Positions 31,843 to 39,851 of a DNA stretch of 61,062 nt are shown in pieces. The notes under the pieces were generated by a model. That model was not told the origin of the DNA, made no database searches, and worked only from the letters and a program-made list of their open reading frames with translations. The stretch is from assembly GCA_037441125.1 (NCBI GenBank), contig JBBIST010000007.1, forward strand, positions 1 through 61,062, written 5' to 3'. The first letter of the stretch is position 1, and each line of letters starts with the position of its first letter. The stretch comes from JALHMQ01 sp037441125 (GTDB taxonomy: Bacteria; Pseudomonadota; Gammaproteobacteria; Burkholderiales; Burkholderiaceae_F). Made by a program: the position numbers and the translations under genes.

Positions 31843-32889
31843 TTGACCGAATCCATCGCCCATCTGTCGACCGACGCGCTGCACGCGCACCTGCGCGCGG
31901 CGCCGCGCCGCTGGCTCGTCACCGGCGCGGCCGGGTTCATCGGCTCGCACCTGCTCGAAGCGCTGCTCGCGCTCGAGCAGCAGGTGGTCGGCCTCGACAA
32001 CTTCTCTACCGGCCACCGCAGCAACCTGGACGAAGTGCGCGCCTGCGTCGGCGAGGCCGCCTGGTCGCGGCTGCGCTTCATCGATGGCGACATCGTCGAT
32101 CCGGCGACCTGCCGCGCCGCCTGCACCGGCATCGACGTCGTGCTGCACCAGGCGGCGCTCGGCTCGGTGCCGCGCTCGTTGGCCGACCCGTTGGCAACGC
32201 ACGCAGCCAACGCCACCGGCTTTCTCAACCTGCTGCTGGCGTCGCGCGAAGCGGGCGTGGCGCGCTTCGTCTACGCGGCTTCGAGCTCGACCTACGGCGA
32301 CCACCCGGCGCTGCCCAAGGTCGAGGAGACGATCGGCCGGCCGCTGTCGCCGTATGCGGTCACCAAGCTGCTCAACGAGCTGTACGCCGAGGTGTTCGCG
32401 CGCTGCTACGGGTTTGAGTCGATCGGCCTGCGCTACTTCAACGTCTTCGGCGAACGCCAGGATCCCGAAGGCCCGTACGCGGCGGTGATCCCGGTGTGGG
32501 TGCGGGCGATGCTGGGCGGCGAGCGCTGCGCGATCAACGGCGACGGCGAGACCTCGCGCGACTTCTGCTACGTCGCCAACGCGGTGCAGGCCAACCTGCG
32601 CGCGGCGCTGGTGACGGACACGGCGGCGGTCGATCAGGTCTACAACGTCGCCGTGGGCGGCCGCACGACGCTCAACGAGCTGCACGCGAACATCGCCGCA
32701 GCGCTGGCGACGGCGGCGCCGAACCTCGCGCCGGCACCGCCCGTTTACCGCGACTTTCGCGCCGGCGACGTGCGCCACTCGCAGGCCGACATCGGCAAGG
32801 CGCGCCGGCTGCTCGGTTACGCGCCGAGCCACGACGTCGCCGCCGGCCTGGCGCGCAGCATCGGCTGGTACCTGCGCCGCCTGGGCTGA
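31843..32889 (+). CDS. NAD-dependent UDP-sugar 4-epimerase (WbpP-like)
   Basis: A 348-residue extended SDR: WLVTGAAGFIGSHLLEALLA, GLDNFSTGHRSNLDEV, VLHQAALGSVPRSLADPLAT (the GSVPRS motif of WbpP/WbgU-type UDP-GlcNAc 4-epimerases), VYAASSSTYGDHPALPK, SPYAVTKL, GLRYFNVFGERQDPEGPYAA. The TTG at 31843 gives the usual 30-residue lead before the Rossmann loop; it is the best in-frame start. The likely reaction is UDP-GlcNAc to UDP-GalNAc (or the uronic acids). It follows the heptose operon and precedes a WecA-like gene that could use its product. Confidence 0.85.
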   Translation: MTESIAHLSTDALHAHLRAAPRRWLVTGAAGFIGSHLLEALLALEQQVVGLDNFSTGHRSNLDEVRACVGEAAWSRLRFIDGDIVDPATCRAACTGIDVVLHQAALGSVPRSLADPLATHAANATGFLNLLLASREAGVARFVYAASSSTYGDHPALPKVEETIGRPLSPYAVTKLLNELYAEVFARCYGFESIGLRYFNVFGERQDPEGPYAAVIPVWVRAMLGGERCAINGDGETSRDFCYVANAVQANLRAALVTDTAAVDQVYNVAVGGRTTLNELHANIAAALATAAPNLAPAPPVYRDFRAGDVRHSQADIGKARRLLGYAPSHDVAAGLARSIGWYLRRLG

Positions 32890-32953
32890 AGCCGCGGCTC
32901 GCGCGAGGCGGCCGGCATAATCGCCGCCGGTTTGCCCTGCCCCTGGAGCGCTC

Positions 32954-34024
32954 TTGACCTTCGTCGTCCAGCCCCTGGTCGCCACGCTGCTGGCAATGCT
33001 GCTGATCGTCTGGCTGCGCCGGCCGGCGCTGCGCATCGGGCTGGTCGACCATCCGGGCGGACGCAAGCGGCACGGCGACAGCGTGCCGCTGACCGGCGGG
33101 CTGGCGATCGCGATCGCGGCCGCGATCACGCTGGCTGCCTCGGCGCACCGGATGGGCGACTACCAGGTGCTGTTCGTGGCGATCCTCGTGCTCGGCACGA
33201 TCGGCGTGCTCGACGACATCGGCGAAGTGTCGCCGCGCGCCAAGCTCGGCGCGCAGGTGGTGGCGGCGGTGCTGATGACCTCCTGGGGCAATCACTTCCT
33301 GACCGGGCTCGGCGACATCCTGGCGCGCGGCCCGTTCGAGCTCGCCAACTGGGCGATCCCGCTCACCGTCTTCGCCACCGTGGCGGTGATCAACGGCATC
33401 AACATGTTCGACGGCCTCGACGGGCTGGCCGGCGGGCTGGTGCTCGGCATCCTTGCGTTCTTCGCCTACTTCGCCTGGCTGCTGGTCGACATCAATGCCT
33501 ACAAGCTGCTGCTGGTGCTGGTTGGCGCCATCGTGGGCTTCCTGCTGTTCAACGCCCCGCATCCGTGGCGCGGCCGGCACCGCGTGTTCATGGGCGACAC
33601 CGGCGCGCTGGTGCTCGGCTTCGCGATCGTCTGGTTTGCGATCGAACTGACCCAGCCCGGCTCGGCGACGCAGGCGACGGTGGCGCCGGTGGTGATGCTG
33701 TGGGTGGTCGGCGTGGTGCTGTTCGACGTGTTCACGGTCACCGTGCGGCGCGTGCTGCGCCGGCGCGATCCGGTGGCGGCGGACCGCGGCCACCTACACC
33801 ACTTGCTGCAGCGGCGCGGCTTCGGTCCGGCGCAAACCATGGTGCTGATCGTCGGCGCCAACGTCGCGCTCGGACTCATCGGCACGATCGGCTGGCGGCT
33901 CGGCGTGCCCGAGTACCTGCTGTTCGCCGGCTTCATTGCCGTCGGCGCGCTCTACCTGGCGCTGTTCCTGTATCCGGCGCGTTTCATCCGCCTGTGGCGG
34001 CGGCGCGCGCGCAATGGCGGCTGA
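32954..34024 (+). CDS. Undecaprenyl-phosphate HexNAc-1-phosphate transferase (WecA/TagO family)
   Basis: A 356-residue polytopic membrane enzyme with about 10-11 transmembrane segments. Polyprenyl-phosphate transferase motifs: VDHPGGRKRHGDSVPLTGG, GTIGVLDDIGEV (the DD pair), INGINMFDGLDGLAGG and RRVLRRRDPVAADRGHLHHL (the HIHH-like basic loop). It would start O-antigen or polysaccharide repeat units on undecaprenyl phosphate. The start is TTG at 32954. WecA itself or a TuaO/WbcO relative cannot be told apart here. Confidence 0.88.
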   Translation: MTFVVQPLVATLLAMLLIVWLRRPALRIGLVDHPGGRKRHGDSVPLTGGLAIAIAAAITLAASAHRMGDYQVLFVAILVLGTIGVLDDIGEVSPRAKLGAQVVAAVLMTSWGNHFLTGLGDILARGPFELANWAIPLTVFATVAVINGINMFDGLDGLAGGLVLGILAFFAYFAWLLVDINAYKLLLVLVGAIVGFLLFNAPHPWRGRHRVFMGDTGALVLGFAIVWFAIELTQPGSATQATVAPVVMLWVVGVVLFDVFTVTVRRVLRRRDPVAADRGHLHHLLQRRGFGPAQTMVLIVGANVALGLIGTIGWRLGVPEYLLFAGFIAVGALYLALFLYPARFIRLWRRRARNGG

Positions 34025-34056
34025 GCGACACCGGCCGGCGCGCGGCGGCGGGCGCG

Positions 34057-34917
34057 ATGGTCGCTGAAGCGGCCCGGCCGCAGATCGAGGGCGAGCCGCC
34101 GGCGGCGCTGTGGGCGATCGGCGACCTGCAAGGCTGCCTCGACCCGCTGCAGCGGCTGCTGGCGCGCATCCCGCAGCGCGAACGGCTGCTGTTCGTCGGC
34201 GACATCGTCAACCGCGGGCCGCAGTCGCTGGCGTCGCTGCGCTTTGTGCGCGATCTCGTCGAGTCGGGCCGGGCGCTGGCGCTGCTCGGCAATCACGACC
34301 TGCACCTGCTCGCCGCCGCGCACGGCATCCGGCCGCTGCACGCCGACGACACGCTGCACGAGATCCTCGCCGCGCCCGACCGCGCGGTGCTGCTCGACTG
34401 GCTGCGGCGCCGGCCGCTCGCGCACCGCGAAGCCGGCGCGCTGTTCGTGCACGCCGGCGTGCTGCCGCCGTGGAGCGCGGCGCAGACGCTGGCGCTGGCG
34501 CACGAGGTCGAGCAGCGGTTGCGCGGCGACAACGTGGGCGCGTTCCTCTCGACCATGTACGGCAATCAGCCGGCGCGCTGGGACGAGCGGCTCGCGGGTC
34601 CGGATCGCTGGCGCTGCGTGATCAACGCGCTCACCCGGCTGCGCTTCGTGCGCGCAGACGGCGCGATGGATCTGAGACTCAAGGAAGGCATCGCGGCGCG
34701 GCCGCCGGGTGCCTGCGCCTGGTTCGACCATCCGGCACGGGCAACGAGAGGCGACGTGGTGATCTTCGGCCATTGGTCCACGCTCGGCTTCCTCGATCGG
34801 CCGGACGTGATCTGCCTGGACTCGGGCTGCGTCTGGGGCGGATCGTTGAGCGCGCTCGCCTGGCCGCAGCGCACGCTGGTGCAGGAGCGCTGCCCGCAGG
34901 CGCAGGTGCCCGGCTGA
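34057..34917 (+). CDS. apaH: Symmetrical bis(5'-nucleosyl)-tetraphosphatase
   Basis: A 286-residue metallophosphatase that hydrolyses Ap4A to two ADP. The N-terminus carries WAIGDLQGCLDPLQRLLARI (the ApaH GDLQG motif), FVGDIVNRGPQSLASLRFV, LLGNHDLHLLAAAHG and VHAGVLPPWSA; a late VIFGHWSTLG and LDSGCVWGGSL finish the family pattern. The ATG at 34057 sits 32 bp after the WecA-like stop. It ends the plus-strand run. Confidence 0.92.
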   Translation: MVAEAARPQIEGEPPAALWAIGDLQGCLDPLQRLLARIPQRERLLFVGDIVNRGPQSLASLRFVRDLVESGRALALLGNHDLHLLAAAHGIRPLHADDTLHEILAAPDRAVLLDWLRRRPLAHREAGALFVHAGVLPPWSAAQTLALAHEVEQRLRGDNVGAFLSTMYGNQPARWDERLAGPDRWRCVINALTRLRFVRADGAMDLRLKEGIAARPPGACAWFDHPARATRGDVVIFGHWSTLGFLDRPDVICLDSGCVWGGSLSALAWPQRTLVQERCPQAQVPG

Positions 34918-34966
34918 TCGCCTCGTCGGCGAGACGGCCGGCGCGGGCAACGGCAAGTCGGCGGGC

Positions 34967-35812
34967 TCAGGCGTGCGTCGCCGGCTCTTTGTCGGTGCGC
35001 GGCCGATCGCCGCCCGCGGGTCGATGCGCGGGCGCCTCGGCCTGCAGGCCCAGATGCTGCGCGATCGCCGCGTGCGCCGCCTGCGCCACGCGATGGCGCG
35101 TCGGCTGCGGCTGCTCATCGGTCGCGACCGGCGGCAGGAAGGCGATTTCGATCGCCAGCCCGCGCGCGCCGACGATGCGCCAGATCGACTCGACGAGCGT
35201 GGTCTGGCCGATGAACGCGGGCACGCGCGTTGGCCGCCCGTGCTGCGTGTAGCGCAGCGCCACCGGCCAGACCTCGCAGCGCACCTCGAGCGCGGGCGCG
35301 ACGAGGTTCGAGTGAAACGGCAGCAGCGTGCCACCGTCGCTGGTCGTGCCCTCGGGGAACACGGCGACCGACTCGCCGGCGACGAGCCGCTCGCTCACCT
35401 TCTGGTTGATCGCGTGTACCGCGTGCCGGCGGCCGCGCTCGATATACAGCGTGCCGGCCAGCGTCACCAGCGTGCCCATCACCGGCCAGCGTCCGATCTC
35501 GGCTTTGGCGACGAAGCGGATCGGCAGCGCGGCGTTGAGCGCGAAGATGTCGATCCACGAGACGTGGTTGGCGAGCAGCAGCCGCCCGGCGCGGCCGGCG
35601 AGGATGCCGGTGCGCGCCAGTTCGTCCGGCAGCCGGCCGACGACGTCGACACGCAGGCCGCACACGGCCACGAGCGCGCGCGACCAGACACCGATCACGC
35701 GGTTGCGGGTCGGCTGCGCCAGCCAGGGAAAGATCAGCGCCGCGATCAGCAGGCCCGCGGCCAGCAGCGCCAGCATCGCTAACAGCCGCGGCGGCCCGAC
35801 GAAGAGCGCCAT
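34967..35812 (-). CDS. 1-acyl-glycerol-3-phosphate acyltransferase (PlsC-like)
   Basis: A 281-residue protein with two N-terminal hydrophobic stretches and the LPLAT domain: LLLANHVSWIDIFALNAALP (N-H-x4-D; NHVSWID), GTLYIERGRRHAVH, AVFPEGTTSDGGTLLPF (FPEGTT) and VWPVALRY. It acylates lysophosphatidate or a related lipid at the inner membrane. The ATG at 35812 lies 7 bp after the pyrX stop, so it is in the pyr transcription unit. The C-terminal 25 residues are disordered and charged. Confidence 0.87.
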   Translation of the reverse strand: MALFVGPPRLLAMLALLAAGLLIAALIFPWLAQPTRNRVIGVWSRALVAVCGLRVDVVGRLPDELARTGILAGRAGRLLLANHVSWIDIFALNAALPIRFVAKAEIGRWPVMGTLVTLAGTLYIERGRRHAVHAINQKVSERLVAGESVAVFPEGTTSDGGTLLPFHSNLVAPALEVRCEVWPVALRYTQHGRPTRVPAFIGQTTLVESIWRIVGARGLAIEIAFLPPVATDEQPQPTRHRVAQAAHAAIAQHLGLQAEAPAHRPAGGDRPRTDKEPATHA

Positions 35813-35819
35813 TGCGCGC

Positions 35820-37103
35820 TCAGGCCAACGATGCGAGCCGGTCGAAACGCACATCGCCGCCGACGATCGTGCAGCGGATGCGGCCCTCGAGCTCGTAGCC
35901 GGCAAACGGCGTGTTCTTGCCGCTGCTGGCCAGCGCCTCCGGCGCGACGATCCACGGCGCCAGCGGATCGAAGATCGCCAGATCGGCCTTGGCGCCGACG
36001 GCGATGCGGCCGGTGTCTTCGCCGAGGATGCGCGCCGGCTCGCTGGTCACGCGCGCCAGCGCGCGCGCCAGCGGCATGCCGGCCGCGCGCGCCCACTTGA
36101 GCACCAGCGGCAGCAGCGTCTCGAGCGCGGTGGCGCCGGGCTCGGCTTCGCTGAACGGCAGCAGCTTGTCGTCGGCGGCCACCGGTGCGTGGTCGGAGCA
36201 GATCGCGTCGAGCGTGCCGTCGGCGAGCGCGGCGACGATCGCCTCGCGGTCGCGCTGCGTGCGCAGCGGCGGGTCGAGCCGGAAGTTGGCGTCGAAGTAG
36301 CCGATGTCGACGTCGATCAGGTGCACGTGGTGGATGCCGACGTCGGCGCTCACCGGCAGCCCCTCGCGCTTGGCCTGGCGCACGAGCTCGACGCCGGCCG
36401 CGCTCGACAGCCGGCACAGGTGCACGCGCACACCGGTGGCGCGCTGCATCTCGAAGATCGTGTGTAGCGCCACGGTCTCGGCCAGCACTGGCACCGACGG
36501 CAGGCCATAGCGGCCGGCGAGCGCGCCGGCGCCGGCGACACCGCCGCCGGCGAGCGAAGCGTCGACCGGCCGCAGCCACACCGGCAGGTCGAAGGTCTGG
36601 GCGTAGCGCAGCGCTTGGTACAGGACGCTCGTGTCGCGCGGCAACGCGCCGGTCTGCATGAAGGCGACACAGCCGGTCTCGTGCAGGGTCTCGATCTCGG
36701 CCAGCGCCTCGCCGGCAAGCTGCGCCGTGAGTGCGCCGAGCGGATAGATGCGCGCGCCGGCCGCCTCGCGCGAGCGCTGGCGCAGCATGCGCACCAGGCT
36801 CGGCTCGTCCAGCGGCGGGTCGGTGTCGGGCGGCGTGACCACGCCGGTGACGCCGCCGGCGAGCGCCGCCTTCATCTCGACCTTGAGCGCGCCCTCGGAG
36901 CCGGGTTCGCGCATGCGCGCGCACAGGTCGATCAGGCCCGGCGCCACGACCAGTCCGGCAGCGTCGATCGTGCGCTCGGCGTCGAACCCGGCCGGCGCCT
37001 CGCCGATGGCGACAATGCGGCTGCCGTCGATGTAGACGCCGGCCACGGCATCGTGCCCCGAGGCGGGGTCGATCAGGCGGCCGTTCTGAATGCTTAAACG
37101 CAT
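35820..37103 (-). CDS. pyrX: Dihydroorotase-like, non-catalytic (PyrX/PyrC')
   Basis: A 427-residue amidohydrolase-fold protein. Where active dihydroorotases have the metal-binding HxH before REPG, this one reads LCARMREPG, so both histidines are absent. The SDHAPV motif remains, while other ligands are degraded. Such inactive paralogues (PyrC' in Pseudomonas, PyrX elsewhere) are needed to hold the aspartate carbamoyltransferase dodecamer together. The gene follows pyrB on the minus strand after a 124-bp gap that holds an inverted repeat. An active dihydroorotase must be encoded elsewhere. Confidence 0.9.
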   Translation of the reverse strand: MRLSIQNGRLIDPASGHDAVAGVYIDGSRIVAIGEAPAGFDAERTIDAAGLVVAPGLIDLCARMREPGSEGALKVEMKAALAGGVTGVVTPPDTDPPLDEPSLVRMLRQRSREAAGARIYPLGALTAQLAGEALAEIETLHETGCVAFMQTGALPRDTSVLYQALRYAQTFDLPVWLRPVDASLAGGGVAGAGALAGRYGLPSVPVLAETVALHTIFEMQRATGVRVHLCRLSSAAGVELVRQAKREGLPVSADVGIHHVHLIDVDIGYFDANFRLDPPLRTQRDREAIVAALADGTLDAICSDHAPVAADDKLLPFSEAEPGATALETLLPLVLKWARAAGMPLARALARVTSEPARILGEDTGRIAVGAKADLAIFDPLAPWIVAPEALASSGKNTPFAGYELEGRIRCTIVGGDVRFDRLASLA

Positions 37104-37216
37104 GATGGATGACAGATGATGCGGCCTGCGGCCGCAATGAGGCGCCGCGCGCCCGTGCCTGCGACTGGCCGCCTAGCGGCCTGCTCATAGGCGGCGCAGC
37201 CGCCGTCATCCATCAT
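37102..37216. repeat. Inverted repeat in the pyrB-pyrX gap
   Basis: Perfect 12-bp arms (37102-37113 and 37205-37216) enclose 91 bp that itself contains GC-rich palindromes (GGCCGCCTAGCGGCC and GGCGGCGCAGCCGCC). The left arm reaches the pyrX start codon. It could be a small repeat element or a structured mRNA leader between the two genes. Confidence 0.55.
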
Positions 37217-37227
37217 CTTCATCGCCG

Positions 37228-38214
37228 TCACTTCATGGTCTTCGACGAAGCGCAGATCGCCATCACCGCCATGCGCACGGCGATGCCGAAGGTGACCTGC
37301 GGCAGGATCACGCTGTGCGCGCCGTCGGCCACGCGCGAGTCGATCTCGACGCCGCGGTTCAGCGGCCCCGGGTGCATGACGATCGCATCGGGCTTGGCCA
37401 GCGCCAGCTTTTCCGGCGTCAGCCCGTAGTTGCGGAAGTACTCCTGCCCCGAGGGCAGAAGCGCGCCGCGCATGCGCTCGCTTTGCAGCCGCAGCATGAT
37501 GATCACGTCGGCGTCGCGCAGGCCTTCCTCCAGCCGCGTGCACACGCGCACGCCCATCTCGGCCAGGCCGGCGGGCAGCAGCGTCAAGGGACCGACCGCG
37601 CGCACCTCGGGCACGCCGAGCGTGGTCAGGGCGTGGATGTCGGAGCGCGCCACGCGCGAATGCAGGATGTCGCCGACGATCGCCACCGTGAGGTTGGTGA
37701 AGTCGCGCTTGTAGTGGCGGATCGTCACCATGTCGAGCAGGCCCTGGGTCGGGTGCGCATGGCGGCCGTCGCCGGCATTGATCACGTGCACGTGCGGGGC
37801 GACGTGGCGCGCGATCAGGTAGGGCGCGCCGCTGGCGGCGTGGCGCACGACGAACATGTCGGCCTGCATCGCCGTCAGGTTGTCGATCGTGTCGAGCAGG
37901 CTTTCGCCTTTGGCGGCGCTGGAGCGACCGATGTCGAGGTTGAACACGTCGGCCGACAGGCGCCGAGCGGCGATCTCGAAGGTGGTGCGGGTGCGCGTGC
38001 TGTTCTCGAAGAACAGGTTGAACACCGAGCGGCCGCGCAACAGCGGCACGCTGCGCACTTCGCGCTCGGCGACGTTGATGAAGCTGGCGGCGGTGCTGAT
38101 GATCCGCTCCAGGACCGCCTGCGGCAGGCCGTCGATCGACAGCAGATGGTGCAGCTCGCCGTTGGCGTTCAGTTGCGGGTGGCGGCCGAAGCCGCGCGCG
38201 TCGGTCGGGCTCAC
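37228..38214 (-). CDS. pyrB: Aspartate carbamoyltransferase catalytic subunit
   Basis: A 328-residue enzyme: carbamoyl-phosphate loop FFENSTRTRTTFEIAARRL, FVVRHAASGAPYLIARH, VINAGDGRHAHPTQGLLDM (HPTQ), VGDILHSRVARSDIHALTTL, MLRLQSERM, and MHPGPLNRGVEID. The GTG at 38214 overlaps the pyrR stop by 4 bp and yields the family length. It acts with PyrX in pyrimidine synthesis; no pyrI regulatory chain is present, as expected for this class of ATCase. Confidence 0.95.
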   Translation of the reverse strand: MSPTDARGFGRHPQLNANGELHHLLSIDGLPQAVLERIISTAASFINVAEREVRSVPLLRGRSVFNLFFENSTRTRTTFEIAARRLSADVFNLDIGRSSAAKGESLLDTIDNLTAMQADMFVVRHAASGAPYLIARHVAPHVHVINAGDGRHAHPTQGLLDMVTIRHYKRDFTNLTVAIVGDILHSRVARSDIHALTTLGVPEVRAVGPLTLLPAGLAEMGVRVCTRLEEGLRDADVIIMLRLQSERMRGALLPSGQEYFRNYGLTPEKLALAKPDAIVMHPGPLNRGVEIDSRVADGAHSVILPQVTFGIAVRMAVMAICASSKTMK

Positions 38215-38726
38215 GCGCGCGCGTCCTCGTCGCGCTGCTCGAGGCTCAGTCGCAGCCGGCCCTCGGCGTCGCGCGCCAGCACCACGGCGACGCTGGCCGG
38301 CAGCTCGAGCGTGCGCCCGGTGACCGTGGGCGCGATCGGCAGTTCGCGGCCGCCGCGGTCGACCAGCACCGCCAGGTCGATGCGCGCCGGCCGGCCGTGG
38401 TCGAACAGTTCGTTCATCGCCGCGCGCGTCGTGCGGCCGGTGTAGAGCACGTCGTCGACCAGCAGCAGGTTGCGGCCGGCGACCTCGAACGGGATCTGCG
38501 ACGGCCGCACCGTGGCCGACAGGCCGCTGCGGTCGAAGTCGTCGCGGTAGAAGCTCACGTCGAGCGCGCCCACCGGCTGCGCAATGCCGAGGTCGGCCTT
38601 CAGGCGCTCGGCAATCCAGACGCCGCCGGTGCGGATGCCGACCAGGCACACGTCACGGCCGGCGACGAGCTCGCGCGTGCGCGACAGCAGCGTGCGGTAG
38701 ATGCTCTCGGCGTCGAGGTCAAGCAT
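38211..38726 (-). CDS. pyrR: PyrR, pyr operon regulator / uracil phosphoribosyltransferase
   Basis: A 171-residue type I phosphoribosyltransferase: VGIRTGGVWIAERLKADLG, DVSFYRDDFDR, and the PRPP loop LLLVDDVLYTGRTTRAA, then VDRGGRELPI. In Gram-positives PyrR is an RNA-binding attenuator; in Gram-negatives the regulatory role is less clear. It overlaps ruvX by 8 bp and pyrB by 4 bp. Confidence 0.93.
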   Translation of the reverse strand: MLDLDAESIYRTLLSRTRELVAGRDVCLVGIRTGGVWIAERLKADLGIAQPVGALDVSFYRDDFDRSGLSATVRPSQIPFEVAGRNLLLVDDVLYTGRTTRAAMNELFDHGRPARIDLAVLVDRGGRELPIAPTVTGRTLELPASVAVVLARDAEGRLRLSLEQRDEDARA

Positions 38727-39105
38727 CGCGCGCGGCGGTCTCGTGCAACCACTGCTGCAGGATCACGGCGGCGGCCTCGTCGTCGCGGCCAGCTTCGACC
38801 ACCGCCGAGCTATAGCGCTCGTCGACGCGCGCCACCGGCAGCCGCAGGCGCCCTTCGAGTTGGCGCGCGAACTTCTCGCAGCGCGCGGTCATCTCGTGCG
38901 CGCTGCCGTCAGGATGGCGCGGGATGCCGACCACGAGCCGCGCCGGCTGCCAGGCATCGACCAGGGCGGCGAGGCGCTGCCAGCGCGCTTCGCCGGCGGC
39001 GGCGACGATCGCCAGCGGTCGCGCCTCGCGCGTGAGCGTGTTGCCGATCGCCACGCCGATGCGGCGCGCACCGAAGTCGAAGCCGAGCACGACTTCCTCG
39101 CTCAT
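38719..39105 (-). CDS. ruvX: Putative pre-16S rRNA nuclease / Holliday junction resolvase RuvX
   Basis: A 128-residue RNase-H-fold protein of the YqgF/RuvX family: VLGFDFGARRIGVAIGNTLT with the first Asp, RLVVGIPRHPDGSAHEMTAR, VDERYSSAVVE, and an acidic C-terminus before a DEAAAVILQQWL helix. The ATG at 39105 is the usual position; an in-frame start at 39162 would add 19 residues and overlap yqgE by 8 bp. It is in the yqgE-ruvX-pyrR-pyrB order common in beta- and gammaproteobacteria. Confidence 0.9.
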   Translation of the reverse strand: MSEEVVLGFDFGARRIGVAIGNTLTREARPLAIVAAAGEARWQRLAALVDAWQPARLVVGIPRHPDGSAHEMTARCEKFARQLEGRLRLPVARVDERYSSAVVEAGRDDEAAAVILQQWLHETAARDA

Positions 39106-39154
39106 CGCCGGCGCGAGCGCGCAGGCGCCGCCAAGCGAAGCGAGGCCACGCGCT

Positions 39155-39706
39155 TCACGCATGGCCGGCCAGCCCCGACAACTGCTCGGCCTCGATGCCG
39201 AGCAGCCGCAGCGCCGCGGCGAAGCGCGCCTGCACCGGGGTGTCGAAGATCACGTCGGCGCGCGCCGCCACCGTCAGCCAGGCGTTCTGGCCGATCTCGT
39301 GCTCGAGCTGGCCGACACCCCAGCCAGAGTAGCCGAGGGTGACCAGCAGCCGTCCCGGCCCGCCGCCGGCGGCGACCGCTTCGAGCACGTCCTTGCTTGT
39401 GGTCAGGGCGATGTCGTCGGACACCTCGAGGCTCGAGCTGTAGCTGCCGGCGGGCTGGTGCAGGACGAAGCCGCGCTCGGTCTGCACCGGTCCGCCGAAG
39501 TAGACCGGCTCGCTCGCCCGCGGCGCAATCTCGAGCTTGAGGTCGATCTTGTCGAACAGGGCGCCGAGCGTGAGATCGGTCGGCCGGTTGATCACGACGC
39601 CAAGCGCACCCTTGTCGCCGTGCTCGCACACATAGACGACGGCGCCGGCGAAGTGCGGGTCGGCCATCGCCGGCATGGCGATCAGGAACTGGTGCGTGAG
39701 GTCCAC
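39155..39706 (-). CDS. yqgE: YqgE/AlgH family protein
   Basis: A 183-residue protein: HQFLIAMPAMADPHFAGAVV, VCEHGDKGALGVVINRP, PVYFGGPVQTERGFVLHQPA, and the terminal GWGVGQLEHEIGQNAWLTV are all hallmark motifs of the UPF0301 family. It starts with GTG at 39706. Function is unassigned; AlgH has been linked to alginate regulation in Pseudomonas. First gene of the pyr-linked unit; the 145 bp to the divergent photolyase gene hold both promoters. Confidence 0.93.
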   Translation of the reverse strand: MDLTHQFLIAMPAMADPHFAGAVVYVCEHGDKGALGVVINRPTDLTLGALFDKIDLKLEIAPRASEPVYFGGPVQTERGFVLHQPAGSYSSSLEVSDDIALTTSKDVLEAVAAGGGPGRLLVTLGYSGWGVGQLEHEIGQNAWLTVAARADVIFDTPVQARFAAALRLLGIEAEQLSGLAGHA

Positions 39707-39851
39707 GGCGCCGATTGTAGAAGGATGCGGGCGCGCCCAGCGGCAGCCGGGCGGCGGCCGCTAGCATGCACGCGCGCTCGGGTGCGGCGCCGCTGCCGAC
39801 CCGGCGGCGACCCGGCCCGAACCCGCGACCCGCATTGCCGACTGCGCCACG

